NCBI GenBank assembly: GCA_021733985.1 | Contig: JAIPJT010000006.1 | Location: 1-64,000 of the forward strand | DNA: 64,000 bases | Source: Victivallales bacterium | GTDB taxonomy: Bacteria; Verrucomicrobiota; Lentisphaeria; Victivallales; GWF2-38-69 | Direction of reading: 5' to 3' | In this document: one piece after another, positions 47,992 to 58,851 of the stretch | Layout: the number at the start of each line of letters is the position of its first letter | Position numbering within the stretch: the stretch's first letter is position 1 | Position numbers and translations under genes: made by a program | The notes under the pieces: model-generated | What the model was told of the DNA's origin: nothing | Databases searched by the model: none | The model's input: the letters and a program-made list of their open reading frames with translations, nothing else

Positions 47992-49644
47992 ATGGATGAA
48001 AAACTGTTAATAAATGAAAGCTTTAAAGGGAGAAAAGGCCCTGTTGTATTATGTATAATGGACGGTGTAGGCTTTGGTAAATACGAAAATGGCGATGCTT
48101 TTTTAAAGGGGTATACGCCGAATCTTGATAAAATGCTTAAAACTCTACCAAATACAAAACTTAAGGCTCACGGCACTGCGGTCGGACTGCCGTCCGATTC
48201 TGATATGGGGAACAGTGAAGTCGGGCATAATGCAATAGGTGCAGGAAGAGTTTTTTCCCAGGGGGCTAAACTGGTCAATGAGGCTATTCAGTCTGAAAGA
48301 ATGTTTAAAGAAGAGACCTGGCTGAAAGCTGTGGAAAACTGTAAAAGCAATAACAGCACAATGCATTTTCTCGGTCTTTTTTCAGACGGGAATGTTCACA
48401 GTAATATATCTCACTTAAAGGCTATGATCGAAAAAGCGATAGATGAAGGGGTAAAAAAAATAAGAATTCATCTTCTTCTTGATGGACGTGATGTTCCAGA
48501 AACTTCAGCTCTTAAATATGTGGAGCCTTTTGAAGAGTACTTAAAACCACTGAGAGAAATGTGTGATATTAAGATAGCTTCAGGCGGCGGCAGGATGAAA
48601 ATTACAATGGATAGATACAGCGCCAATTGGGATATGGTAAAAATAGGATGGGATATTCATGTGCACGGCAAAGGTAGAATGTTTTCCTCCGCTAAGGAAG
48701 CTATTGAAATTCTCAGAAAGGAAACGAATGCTATAGACCAGGATTTACCGCCTTTTGTTATAAAAGATCAAAATGACGAGCCAGTAGGAGCAATGCACGA
48801 TGGCGATACTGTTGTTTTTTATAATTTCCGCGGTGACAGAGCTCTCGAAATTACAGCCGCATTTGAAGAAGATGTTTTTGATAAGTTCGATAGAACACCG
48901 AGGCCAAATGTTTTTTACGCAGGAATGATGGAATATGACGGGGACATGCATGTGCCTAAGAACTTTCTGGTAACCCCCCCCGCTATTTCCAAGACGATGG
49001 GTGAATATCTCTGCAAAACCGGTTTAAACCTAATGGCAATTAGCGAAACACAAAAATATGGACATGTTACCTATTTTTTTAATGGGAACAGGACCGGAAA
49101 ATTTGATGAGAATAAAGAAACTTATATTGAAATAACTTCAGATATTATCCCTTTTGAACAGCGCCCCTGGATGAAAGGAGCTGAAATAACTGATAAGGTT
49201 ATAGAATCAGTAGGAAGCGGTAAGTATGATTTTATCAGACTTAATTACCCGAACGGCGATATGGTAGGACATACCGGTATTTATCAGGCAGCAATAATTG
49301 CAATTGAGACAGTAGACCTATGCCTAAAGAGACTTGCTGATGCTGTAGCGAAAGCAGGCGGGGTGTTAATTATAACAGCTGATCATGGAAACTGTGATGA
49401 TATGTTCCAGCATAATAAAAAAACCGGTGAAGTCGAAATTGGAGAAAACGGTAAACCCGAGGCAAAAACAAGCCACTCCCTGAATCCTGTACCCTGTATA
49501 ATATATGATCCGGAAGGTAAAGGAGAATATAAACAGACCTTACGGGACGGGCTTGGTATCAGTTCAGTAACCGCAACTTGTATAGAACTTTTAGGATATG
49601 AAAAACCGGAGGATTATGACCCGAGTGTTCTGGAATTTAAATAA
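47992..49644 (+). CDS. gpmI: 2,3-bisphosphoglycerate-independent phosphoglycerate mutase
   Basis: VVLCIMDGVGFGK; SDMGNSEVGHNAIGAGR; HLLLDGRDVPETSA; NYPNGDMVGHTG; TADHGNCDDM. Confidence 0.95.
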   Translation: MDEKLLINESFKGRKGPVVLCIMDGVGFGKYENGDAFLKGYTPNLDKMLKTLPNTKLKAHGTAVGLPSDSDMGNSEVGHNAIGAGRVFSQGAKLVNEAIQSERMFKEETWLKAVENCKSNNSTMHFLGLFSDGNVHSNISHLKAMIEKAIDEGVKKIRIHLLLDGRDVPETSALKYVEPFEEYLKPLREMCDIKIASGGGRMKITMDRYSANWDMVKIGWDIHVHGKGRMFSSAKEAIEILRKETNAIDQDLPPFVIKDQNDEPVGAMHDGDTVVFYNFRGDRALEITAAFEEDVFDKFDRTPRPNVFYAGMMEYDGDMHVPKNFLVTPPAISKTMGEYLCKTGLNLMAISETQKYGHVTYFFNGNRTGKFDENKETYIEITSDIIPFEQRPWMKGAEITDKVIESVGSGKYDFIRLNYPNGDMVGHTGIYQAAIIAIETVDLCLKRLADAVAKAGGVLIITADHGNCDDMFQHNKKTGEVEIGENGKPEAKTSHSLNPVPCIIYDPEGKGEYKQTLRDGLGISSVTATCIELLGYEKPEDYDPSVLEFK

Positions 49645-49666
49645 TTATAAAAATTAAAAAAATCTA

Positions 49667-50854
49667 TTGAAAGAAACTTCTAAAATTTATGATGTTATTG
49701 TGTTCGGTTCAGGCCCTGCAGGTACCTCAGCGGCCGGGAAACTGTCTGCAGAAGGGAATTCTGTTTTACTGATTGACCGTTACAAATTCCCCCGTGAAAA
49801 AGTTTGCGGTGATGGTTTAACAGGTGACAGTATAAGGATGCTGAAAAAATTTGGAATTTGGGATGAAGTTTCTGCAGAAGCATTCAGATCAGATAAAGTT
49901 CAGCTTTTCCCTTTCGAAAAGTATTCCTTTACACTTAACGTTCCTGTCTATACCCTGAAAAGGACTGTTTTTGATTCTATAATGAGGAAATGGGCTGCTG
50001 AATGCGGAGCAGATATCGGAGTTGCTGAATACATAGGTTGTATTTCCCGAAAAAATAACGTCAGTAAGGTTAAAGTCCGTGTTCCGGAAACTGAGGATTA
50101 TAAATTTATTAAAGGGCGGATTGTTGTGCTGGCCATAGGTTGCCAGCGAAATTTTTCTTATGCATTCAGCCGCTCTAAGAAATTGAATATGGAAACGAAA
50201 AGTATAGCTGTAAGAGGCTACTGTAAAGCCGACTGGAATATAAAGAATCCATTGATTTTTTTTGATAAAAGGTTTCCCGGCGGTTATGTATGGATTTTTC
50301 CGATGAGTGACAGTGTCTATAATGTTGGATGCGGTGCGGCCGTTAAGACTCAAAGACTGAAAAGCAAATTAAACGGATTTTTAAAGGAAAATCAATATAC
50401 TTCAATATCTGAACCCGAATGGCTATCAAAACCTAAAGGGGCTTTTATCCAGAAGGGTTTATGTAAACTTTCCTCAGCAGTGAACAATAATATTTTATTA
50501 ACCGGCGAGACTTTGGGCTCAACCTATCCTTTCACAGGAGAAGGGATAGGTAAAGCTATGGAAACAGGCTATCTTACCGCTGAATTTGTGAATGAAACAC
50601 TGAAAAAAGGAAGCATTGACGATCTGGAAGACTACCCTGAATTCTTGAAGGACAAAATAGGTAAAGCATATCTCCCTTACATTGCCGCTGAAGCGGTTTT
50701 TAAAAGAAGGTTTATAGGTCTGGCTGCATTTATACTCTTATGTTCCAGTAAAGGACTCTGCAATTATGCTGCAGATATTTTATCTGAGAGAAAAAACCCT
50801 GAAAACTCTAAGCTGATTAAACTGCTATATAAAATAATCAAACCTCTAAATTGA
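49667..50854 (+). CDS. Geranylgeranyl reductase family FAD-dependent oxidoreductase
   Basis: [88 protein letters not shown] start. Confidence 0.88.
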   Translation: MKETSKIYDVIVFGSGPAGTSAAGKLSAEGNSVLLIDRYKFPREKVCGDGLTGDSIRMLKKFGIWDEVSAEAFRSDKVQLFPFEKYSFTLNVPVYTLKRTVFDSIMRKWAAECGADIGVAEYIGCISRKNNVSKVKVRVPETEDYKFIKGRIVVLAIGCQRNFSYAFSRSKKLNMETKSIAVRGYCKADWNIKNPLIFFDKRFPGGYVWIFPMSDSVYNVGCGAAVKTQRLKSKLNGFLKENQYTSISEPEWLSKPKGAFIQKGLCKLSSAVNNNILLTGETLGSTYPFTGEGIGKAMETGYLTAEFVNETLKKGSIDDLEDYPEFLKDKIGKAYLPYIAAEAVFKRRFIGLAAFILLCSSKGLCNYAADILSERKNPENSKLIKLLYKIIKPLN

Positions 50855-52052
50855 TTCTTTCCAGGGCCTGGGATATATCTTTATCCCCTCTACCGCTTAA
50901 GTTTATTACTACAGTTTGGTCTTTAGTGAACTGTTTATGATTTTTCAGTAACCAGGCTACGGCATGACTGCTTTCAAGTGCAGGAAGTATGCCTTCTATC
51001 TTATTTAGTATTTGAAATGCTTCAAGTGCCTCGTTATCATCAGCACTGGTATATTCCACGCGTTTTAAGTCGTAGAGCAGTGAATGTTCCGGACCTACTG
51101 CAGCATAGTCAAGTCCCGCTGATATCGAATGCGTATTGCTTATCTGCCCGTTTTCGTCTTGAAGTATATATGTTTTAGTTCCCTGAAGTATTCCGAGTCT
51201 TCCTCCGGAAAATCTTGCGGCGTGTTCGCCAAGCTTTTCACCATTCCCGCCGGCCTCGACTCCTATCATTCTGACTCCAGTATCTTTTATAAAAGGATGA
51301 AACAATCCTATAGAGTTACTTCCACCCCCCACACAGGCAATCAATGCATCGGGCAGTACCTTTTCTTGTTCCAGAATCTGCTTTTTTGCTTCTTCGCCTA
51401 TAGTCTTCTGAAAGTTCCTGACAATTAACGGAAAAGGATGTGGCCCTAAAGCTGAACCGAGAATATAGTGAGAACTGCCGGATGAAGCGATCCAGTCTCT
51501 TATTGCCTCGCTGACTGCTTCTTTCAAGGTTTTTTGTCCGGCTGTGACAGGCCTGACTTCAGTACCCAGTAAGTTCATTCGAAACACATTTGTTGCCTGA
51601 CGATGTATGTCAACCTCTCCCATATATACAACACATTTAAATCCAAAACGTGCAGCAACCGTTGCTGTGGCAACACCGTGCTGTCCTGCACCTGTTTCAG
51701 CAATTATCCTTGTTTTTCCCATTCTTTTCGCCAAAAGCGCCTGCCCGAGAGCATTGTTGATCTTATGTGCCCCTGTATGACAGAGGTCTTCTCTCTTTAA
51801 ATATATTTTAGGACCGTTGAGATATTTTGTAAGGCGCTCTGCAAAATAAAGCGGAGTTGGGCGACCAACAAAATTGTTCAAATAATAATTGAATTCTTTG
51901 TGAAACTCCGGATCTTTATCCGCTTTTTTATAAGTTTCTTCAAGTTCTTCGAGTGCGGGAATTAATGTTTCCGGTACAAAGCAGCCACCATAATTTTCAA
52001 AATGTCCGCTGTTGTCAGGAAAAGAATAATCGTTGAATTTGCTGGTTTGCAT
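50838..52052 (-). CDS. trpB: Tryptophan synthase beta chain
   Basis: [84 protein letters not shown]; start at MQTSKFN preferred. Confidence 0.95.
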   Translation of the reverse strand: MQTSKFNDYSFPDNSGHFENYGGCFVPETLIPALEELEETYKKADKDPEFHKEFNYYLNNFVGRPTPLYFAERLTKYLNGPKIYLKREDLCHTGAHKINNALGQALLAKRMGKTRIIAETGAGQHGVATATVAARFGFKCVVYMGEVDIHRQATNVFRMNLLGTEVRPVTAGQKTLKEAVSEAIRDWIASSGSSHYILGSALGPHPFPLIVRNFQKTIGEEAKKQILEQEKVLPDALIACVGGGSNSIGLFHPFIKDTGVRMIGVEAGGNGEKLGEHAARFSGGRLGILQGTKTYILQDENGQISNTHSISAGLDYAAVGPEHSLLYDLKRVEYTSADDNEALEAFQILNKIEGILPALESSHAVAWLLKNHKQFTKDQTVVINLSGRGDKDISQALERINLEV

Positions 52053-52184
52053 GTTACAGACTGCTTTTTTTTGTTTTATAATTAATATTAAAACTTTATG
52101 AATATACAACAGTTTTTCTGAATTGGCAAAAAAAAAATAAAACTGTATATGAAATTTCTAATAACTGTCTTATCTGATTCAAAA

Positions 52185-52294
52185 TATATACAAAAAACCG
52201 ATTTAATTTTCGAAATATAGTAACTAAAATATATTGAAAACATTCAGTATACAATTAATCTTTAAAAGTAGCGTCTTTTGTATCTAATATTTTT
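52185..52294 (+). repeat. Third copy of the IS630-left-end repeat, lacking the ~47-bp palindromic segment
   Basis: tatatacaaaaaaccgatttaatttTCGaaatatagtaactaaaatatattgaaaacattcagtatacaattaatctttaaaagtagcgtcttttgtatctaatattttt collinear with 45158-45311 except for the missing palindrome. Confidence 0.8.
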
Positions 52295-52317
52295 AATTTG
52301 TATAAAACGGAATAATT

Positions 52318-52749
52318 ATGAAAAAGACAGATGAGAACTGTATTTTCTGCAGGATTGTACAGAAACAGGAACAGGCTGAAATTCTTTATGAGGATGATAA
52401 TGTTATGGCATTTATGGATAAAGCGCCGATTAATCCGGGACATATCCTGGTTATTCCTAAAAATCATTATGTAAGCTGTGTTTCCGTTCCTGAGAATATT
52501 GCGGGACGGATGTTTCATGTGGCTTCAAGGCTTGCTGCCGCATGTAAGAGAGCTTTTAAAAGCGACGGATACAACCTGCATTTGTCTGAGGGAGGTTGTG
52601 CGGGACAGGATATTTCACATGTTCACACCCACCTAATAACAAGGTTTTTAGATGATAATTTTTTCTGGAACTGGCGTAAACTGGATATTTCTGAAAAAGA
52701 AATAAAAAGTCTTGCCGGTCAAATAATAGATAAACTTAAAATCGAATAA
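52318..52749 (+). CDS. HIT family protein
   Basis: CIFCRIVQKQEQAEILYEDDNVMAFMDKAPINPGHILVIPKNHY; HVHTHLI. Confidence 0.92.
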   Translation: MKKTDENCIFCRIVQKQEQAEILYEDDNVMAFMDKAPINPGHILVIPKNHYVSCVSVPENIAGRMFHVASRLAAACKRAFKSDGYNLHLSEGGCAGQDISHVHTHLITRFLDDNFFWNWRKLDISEKEIKSLAGQIIDKLKIE

Positions 52750-52825
52750 CTTTTTCGTAAATTCTTTACAGAACGGTATTGATGCACTATCATTAAAAGT
52801 TAAACACAAAAAAAGGTAAAGTTTT

Positions 52826-54160
52826 ATGGCTGCAGATTCTAAAAAACTGTTTGTGCTTGATACAAATGTTATTTTACATGACAGTTCATGTATTAACGAT
52901 TTTCACGAACATGATATTGTAATTCCTATAACTGTTATAGAAGAACTGGACAAGTTTAAAAAAGGTAACGATTCACTTAATTATCATGCAAGGGAATTTT
53001 TACGCTCACTTGACGGATTAAGCGGAGATAAACTTTTTGCTGAAGGAGTCCAGAGAGGCGAAGGTAAAGGAAAAATTTGTGTTAAGTTGGAATCTGAATT
53101 TAATGAAGACCTTAAAAACAATTTTATTCAGGATATACCTGACCATCATATTCTCAACATAGCATATATTACTATGAAGGAAAATCCTGACCGGGAGGTC
53201 ATCCTTGTATCTAAAGATGTTAACTTAAGAATGAAAGCTAAGGCCGTAGGTCTGACATCTCAAGACTATCGTAAGGATAAAATTAAAAATATTTCCACTT
53301 TATATAAGGGTAAAGTGACTCTGGATAATGTTGACCTTGACGTTATTGGAAAAATGTATAAAGGCAATGGGGAAATCGATCCGGCAAAGCTTAAACTTGA
53401 ACAGGAACTGCATCCCAATGAATTTGTTATTCTCAGAAACGGAAAAAAATCGGCACTGACTGTACACGACGCCGGGATGAGAGTGCTTAGGCGTATTGAA
53501 AAAAAATCCGCATATGGAATCTCACCTAGAAATGCTGAACAGATATTTGCTCTTCATGCTTTATTGGATCCTAAAGTAAATCTTGTGAGTCTTTCAGGAA
53601 AAGCTGGTACAGGAAAAACCTTACTTACATTGGCCGCAGCTCTTGAACAGAAGAAAAACTTTCAGCAGATACTTATGGCGCGTCCTATAGTGGCCTTGAG
53701 TAATAAGGATATCGGCTTCCTCCCCGGTGACGTAAATTCAAAACTGGATCCATATATGCAGCCTTTATACGATAACCTCGGTGTAATACAGACACAGTAT
53801 CCAGAAAGACATGACGGTAAAAGCTCCAAAGTAAAAGAGATGCTTGAAGACGGTAAACTGGTAATATCTCCTTTATCCTATATCCGCGGCAGAAGTTTAG
53901 TTAATGTCTTCTTTATTATAGATGAGGCACAAAACTTGACACCCCATGAAATAAAAACAATTATAACAAGAGCCGGAGAAGGGACTAAAATTGTTTTTAC
54001 AGGCGATATTTTCCAGATAGACCATCCTTATCTTGACAGCCATTCTAACGGCCTCAGTTACCTGATTGAGAAATTACAGGGACAAAAGCTTTATTCACAT
54101 GTATTTTTAGAAAAGGGAGAAAGGTCGGAACTGGCCGAGCTCGCCAGTAATTTATTATAA
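52826..54160 (+). CDS. PIN domain-PhoH family ATPase (YlaK-like)
   Basis: FVLDTNVILHDSSCINDF (PIN); LVSLSGKAGTGKTLLTLAAALEQ; FFIIDEAQNLTPHEIKTIITRAGEGTKIVFTGDIFQID. Confidence 0.93.
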   Translation: MAADSKKLFVLDTNVILHDSSCINDFHEHDIVIPITVIEELDKFKKGNDSLNYHAREFLRSLDGLSGDKLFAEGVQRGEGKGKICVKLESEFNEDLKNNFIQDIPDHHILNIAYITMKENPDREVILVSKDVNLRMKAKAVGLTSQDYRKDKIKNISTLYKGKVTLDNVDLDVIGKMYKGNGEIDPAKLKLEQELHPNEFVILRNGKKSALTVHDAGMRVLRRIEKKSAYGISPRNAEQIFALHALLDPKVNLVSLSGKAGTGKTLLTLAAALEQKKNFQQILMARPIVALSNKDIGFLPGDVNSKLDPYMQPLYDNLGVIQTQYPERHDGKSSKVKEMLEDGKLVISPLSYIRGRSLVNVFFIIDEAQNLTPHEIKTIITRAGEGTKIVFTGDIFQIDHPYLDSHSNGLSYLIEKLQGQKLYSHVFLEKGERSELAELASNLL

Positions 54161-54286
54161 ATATAATTTATTTTTAAAAGTGGCAGATTTGCTGTATTTA
54201 CAACATACTTTGGATTTTCCGTAAAATAAGTGTTCGGATGTATAAACATATTATTATTAAGAAAAAACTGTTAAAGTATATATAAC

Positions 54287-56377
54287 ATGAAAGAAAAAAC
54301 TTTTGAAAAAGTAAATGATTTAAGTTTAATAAGAAATATAGGAATAATAGCCCATATTGATGCCGGTAAGACTACTCTTACAGAGCGTTTTCTGTATTAT
54401 TCAGGCAAAACTCACAAGATAGGAGATATAGACAATGGTAATACGGTAATGGACTATCTTGATGAAGAAAGGTCAAGAGGTATAACTATTGTTTCCGCTG
54501 CAGCTTCATTTCATTGGCAAGATAAGCTGTATCACCTTATCGATACTCCCGGACATATAGATTTTACTGCCGAGGTCGAAAGGTCTTTGCGTGTTATTTC
54601 CGGAGCTGTTGTAATTTTCAGTGCTGTTGAAGGTGTTGAAGCCCAAAGTGAAAAAGTCTGGAGACAGTCCGAAAAATATAATATATCAAAAATTGCTTTT
54701 ATTAATAAGATGGATAGGATGGGAGCTTCTTTCGATAGGGTTTATGAAGAAATAAAGAATAAATTCAACGGAATTAAGGCTGTCCCCATGCAGATTCCGG
54801 TCGGAGAAGAATCAGAGCTTTCGGGTGTCATAGATCTGTTGAATATGAAATATTTAAAGTTCGGACAGGATGACGGTTCTGAGGTTATAAGAGAAGAAAT
54901 ACCTGAAGAGTTGCCGGTAGAGCATTTAAACCGTTACAGGGATGAAATGCTGTCTACTGTTGCTGAATTTTCGGATGAAATAGCAGAACTGTACCTGGAA
55001 GAAAAGGATATACCTTTAAATTTACTAAAAAGTGAAATCAGAAGGCTTGTTGTTGGAAATAAGTTATGCCCGGTATATTCGGGCTCAGCAAGAAAAAATA
55101 TAGGAGTCCAGTCAGTTATGGATGCCGTTTCTGAATATATGCCATCTCCTCTTGATCAACCCGTGTATAAAGGGCACTCAGTTAAATCGGGTAAAGAAAA
55201 AGAAGTTAATATTAATGATAAAAACTTCTGCGGCCTTATATTTAAACTTGTTGCCAGTGAAACTGCGGACTTGCTTTATATGAGAACTTACAGCGGCACT
55301 CTTTCTGCCGGTTCTATAGTATTCAATCCAAGAACAAAAGAAAAAATAAAAATAAAACGGATTCTAAGGCTGTATTCTAAACGTGTAGAACCTATTGAAG
55401 AAGTCGGGCCGGGTGATATTGTAGGTTTAATAGGTGTAAAAAACACTACTACAGGTGATACTCTCTGTTCTGCAGGAAACCCTGTTGCCCTTGAGGGAGT
55501 CAATTTTCCGGAACCTGTAATATCTATGGCTATAGAGCCCAAATCTTCTAAGAATAAGGATAAACTTGTATCTTCACTTAACCTGTTATGCCGGGAAGAC
55601 CCTACCCTTTCACTGGATGTTCATGAAAGTACCGGTCAGAATATTCTTTCAGGTATGGGGGAGCTCCACCTTGAAATTAACTGCAACCGGCTTGAACGAG
55701 AGTTCAATCTGGATATTAAACACGGTGCACCGAGAGTGGTTTATAGAGAAACGTTAAAACAACATTCTATTGAAACAGGTATATTAACCCAGGCTATAGG
55801 CGAAACTGAATATAACGCAGAAGTTGTTATCCAATTTGAGCCGACAATGCGTTCTGATGTAGGTATTGAGGTTATAAGTAATGTAAAAAACAAATCGAAT
55901 GTACCGAATTCATGGTTGAATTCTGCTGAAGATGCACTGAATAACGGTCTCAGGACCGGCGGAAACTGGGGATACCCGCTGATTTATATAAAAGCCACAA
56001 TCTTAGAGATCAGGGGCACTGCGGATAAAACTATTGACAGTATTGTTGCGGGAGCGGTACTGAATGGAATTCAACGTGCCATTCAGAAAGGTACTAAGCT
56101 TTATGAACCTATTACCAAACTTGAAATAATGAGTCCTGAATCTACTGTAGGCGAAATTACAGGTTTCCTTCAGGCCAGAAGGGCTGTTATTCAGGATATT
56201 GAACCCCTGCCCGATATGAAAAAATTATTGTGTGAAGTGCCTCTGTCTGAAATGTTCGGCTTCAGTAAAGCTCTTCCGAAACTTTCCGGAGGCAGGGCAT
56301 CATTCAGCATGGAGCCATTTGGTTATCAGGAGATTTCCGAAGAACATTTTAATAGAATCATGGGAGTTTCCTCTTAA
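54287..56377 (+). CDS. Elongation factor G-like GTPase (EF-G2-like)
   Basis: NIGIIAHIDAGKTTLTERFLYYSGKTHKIGDIDNGNTVMDYLDEERSRGITI; DTPGHIDFTAEVERSLRV; INKMDRMGA; EF-G domain IV/V. Confidence 0.92.
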   Translation: MKEKTFEKVNDLSLIRNIGIIAHIDAGKTTLTERFLYYSGKTHKIGDIDNGNTVMDYLDEERSRGITIVSAAASFHWQDKLYHLIDTPGHIDFTAEVERSLRVISGAVVIFSAVEGVEAQSEKVWRQSEKYNISKIAFINKMDRMGASFDRVYEEIKNKFNGIKAVPMQIPVGEESELSGVIDLLNMKYLKFGQDDGSEVIREEIPEELPVEHLNRYRDEMLSTVAEFSDEIAELYLEEKDIPLNLLKSEIRRLVVGNKLCPVYSGSARKNIGVQSVMDAVSEYMPSPLDQPVYKGHSVKSGKEKEVNINDKNFCGLIFKLVASETADLLYMRTYSGTLSAGSIVFNPRTKEKIKIKRILRLYSKRVEPIEEVGPGDIVGLIGVKNTTTGDTLCSAGNPVALEGVNFPEPVISMAIEPKSSKNKDKLVSSLNLLCREDPTLSLDVHESTGQNILSGMGELHLEINCNRLEREFNLDIKHGAPRVVYRETLKQHSIETGILTQAIGETEYNAEVVIQFEPTMRSDVGIEVISNVKNKSNVPNSWLNSAEDALNNGLRTGGNWGYPLIYIKATILEIRGTADKTIDSIVAGAVLNGIQRAIQKGTKLYEPITKLEIMSPESTVGEITGFLQARRAVIQDIEPLPDMKKLLCEVPLSEMFGFSKALPKLSGGRASFSMEPFGYQEISEEHFNRIMGVSS

Positions 56378-56555
56378 AGGACGATAATTAGACTGTCCAC
56401 GAAAAGGTATTTCATGGCTTTGATTTTTCTTTTGTACCTGTTTTCTAAATATATTATACAGAACTGTGGGCAAATTTCTACTGAAAATTTGATAATAATT
56501 AGAAGCGTTTAAACAAAAATTCTTTTCGTATAGCTAATTATAGAGGATTTAAATT

Positions 56556-57596
56556 ATGACTAAAAAAGCAAATTCATCATATTCAAATGCAGGAGTGGAT
56601 ATAGATCTCGCACAGAAACTACTGAAAAATGTGAAATCCAGAATAGCTGAATCAAAGCGCTCTGAAGTACTTGCTCCCATAGGCGGTTTCGGAGGACTTT
56701 TTCAGATCGATTTAAGCAAATACAGGAATCCGGTAATGGTGTCGAGTATAGATGGAGTAGGCACCAAGATAATGGTTGCTATTATGATGGAAAAATTTGA
56801 CACAATCGGGTACGATATTGTGCATCACTGTATAAACGATATTGCTGTCCAGGGGGCTGAACCTGTTTATTTTATGGATTATTTTGGAACCGGTAAACTG
56901 AAATCCCCTCAGTATGAAGAAGTTCTTTCCGGAATTGCGGATGCCTGCAGGAATAATAACTGTGCTGTTCTTGGAGGGGAAACTGCAGAAATGCCGGGAA
57001 TGTACGGAGAAGATTTTGATTTAGTGGGCTGCATAACCGGTATAGCTGAAAAAGACAGGCTGATTACCGGACAAAATATAAAGAACGGCCATTATGCTAT
57101 AGGTCTTGCTTCAAATGGGCTGCATACAAATGGATACAGTTTGGCCCGTAATATTCTTTTTAACAAAGCCGGTTACAAACCTGATACTTATCTGGACGAA
57201 TTAGAGGAAACCGTGGGAGAAGCATTGCTTCACCCTCATATATGCTACTGGAATGCTGTCAGAGAACTTTTAAAAGCTGATGTTTCACTGGACGGACTGG
57301 CGCATATTACCGGTGGCGGTCTTTACGATAATGTGCCGAGGATACTCCCTGAGAATGTCTGCGTTGAGTTCGATAAAAATTCTCTACCGGTGCCGCCAAT
57401 ATTCAAGCTTATAAAAAATAAGGGCAGCGTATCAGACAGGGAACTCTATAGAGTTTTTAATATGGGAATAGGCATGGTTCTCTTTGTTCCGGCCGAGGAT
57501 AAAGAGAGAACAGTCAAAATTGCTGAAGAAAACGGCTATAGTGCGGCTATATGCGGAAAAGTCAAGCCGGGGAAACAGAATGTTGAGATTGTTTAG
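56556..57596 (+). CDS. purM: Phosphoribosylformylglycinamidine cyclo-ligase (AIR synthetase)
   Basis: YSNAGVDIDLAQKLLKNVK; SSIDGVGTKIMVA; VHHCINDIAVQGAEPVYFMDYFGTGKL; LGGETAEMPGMY; HITGGGLYDNVPRILP. Confidence 0.95.
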   Translation: MTKKANSSYSNAGVDIDLAQKLLKNVKSRIAESKRSEVLAPIGGFGGLFQIDLSKYRNPVMVSSIDGVGTKIMVAIMMEKFDTIGYDIVHHCINDIAVQGAEPVYFMDYFGTGKLKSPQYEEVLSGIADACRNNNCAVLGGETAEMPGMYGEDFDLVGCITGIAEKDRLITGQNIKNGHYAIGLASNGLHTNGYSLARNILFNKAGYKPDTYLDELEETVGEALLHPHICYWNAVRELLKADVSLDGLAHITGGGLYDNVPRILPENVCVEFDKNSLPVPPIFKLIKNKGSVSDRELYRVFNMGIGMVLFVPAEDKERTVKIAEENGYSAAICGKVKPGKQNVEIV

Positions 57597-57663
57597 CAGA
57601 ACAGCATAAAAATACTTCAGAAAAAGCAAAAATTTAATAACAATTGGATTTAGGATTTATATT

Positions 57664-58851
57664 ATGATTACTTTTCAAGAAGCATACAACATTGTATTGA
57701 GCCACTTTAAAGAAATGGCAACAGAAACTGTAGATATAAAAGAAGTACAGGGCAGGATACTGGCCGAAGATATCTACTCAGACATCGACATGCCGCCTTT
57801 TGACAAGTCGGCAATGGACGGCTATGCATGCAAGGCCGAGGATGCACATGGTATACTTGATTTAGTAGAAACTGTACCTGCCGGGGTTGTCCCTGAAAAA
57901 AAAATATTAAAAGGACAATGCTCTAAAATTATGACCGGTGCTGTAATGCCAGAAGGGGCTGATACAGTTATCATAATCGAGGAAAGCGAAGAACACGACG
58001 GTAAAGTAAAATTTGCTCCTCGGAAAAACGGGTTCTTCTATAAGTGTAAAGATAATATCTGTTTTAGGGGGGAAGATATTAAAAACAGTGATGTTGTGTT
58101 GAGAAAAGGGACAAAGATTAAACCTGAGCATATTGCCGTTTTAGCTACTGTCGGCTGTGTTGGACCGCTTGTTTATAAACTCCCGAGAGTCGGCATAATA
58201 GCAACAGGCAGCGAACTGGTTGAACCATATGAGAAGGCGGACGGGCCAAAGATCCGAAACAGCAACAGTTACCAACTCGCGGCTCAGATTGAACGTATTC
58301 CCGCAATACCGGTTTATTACGGAATTGCTGAGGATACAGAAGAAGCAATTGGTTCAGCAATATCTAAAGCGCTGGATGAAAATGATGTTGTCCTTATTTC
58401 AGGCGGTGTTTCTATGGGTGATTTTGATTTGGTCCCGGGAATACTGGCTAAAAACGGGGTGGAACTGTTGTTTGATAAAATTGCAATAAAACCTGGGAAA
58501 CCGCTAAATTTCGGGATTTCTGATAAAGCTGTCTGTTTTGGTCTTCCTGGAAACCCAGTCTCAACATTTGTTCAGTTTGAAATTTTAGTAAAACCTTTCC
58601 TGCATAAAATGATGGGGAATGATTTTAAACCGATAATAATTTCTGCGCAGGTTGGAACAACTATAAAACGAAAAAGAACAGAAAGAGAATCGCTAATTCC
58701 TGTAACTGTTAAAAACGGAAAAGTATATCCTATTGAATATCATGGTTCAGCACATATAAATGCTATGTGTTCGTGTGAGTTCATACTGTCCATCCCAAGA
58801 GGTGTTGGGGAAATAAAAGAAAAGGACGTTGTAAATGTTAGACAGATTTAA
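57664..58851 (+). CDS. moeA: Molybdopterin molybdotransferase
   Basis: DIDMPPFDKSAMDGYACKA; GQCSKIMTGAVMPEGADTVIIIEE; ATGSELVEP; ISGGVSMGDFD; KPGKPLNFG; GLPGNPVSTF. Confidence 0.95.
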   Translation: MITFQEAYNIVLSHFKEMATETVDIKEVQGRILAEDIYSDIDMPPFDKSAMDGYACKAEDAHGILDLVETVPAGVVPEKKILKGQCSKIMTGAVMPEGADTVIIIEESEEHDGKVKFAPRKNGFFYKCKDNICFRGEDIKNSDVVLRKGTKIKPEHIAVLATVGCVGPLVYKLPRVGIIATGSELVEPYEKADGPKIRNSNSYQLAAQIERIPAIPVYYGIAEDTEEAIGSAISKALDENDVVLISGGVSMGDFDLVPGILAKNGVELLFDKIAIKPGKPLNFGISDKAVCFGLPGNPVSTFVQFEILVKPFLHKMMGNDFKPIIISAQVGTTIKRKRTERESLIPVTVKNGKVYPIEYHGSAHINAMCSCEFILSIPRGVGEIKEKDVVNVRQI

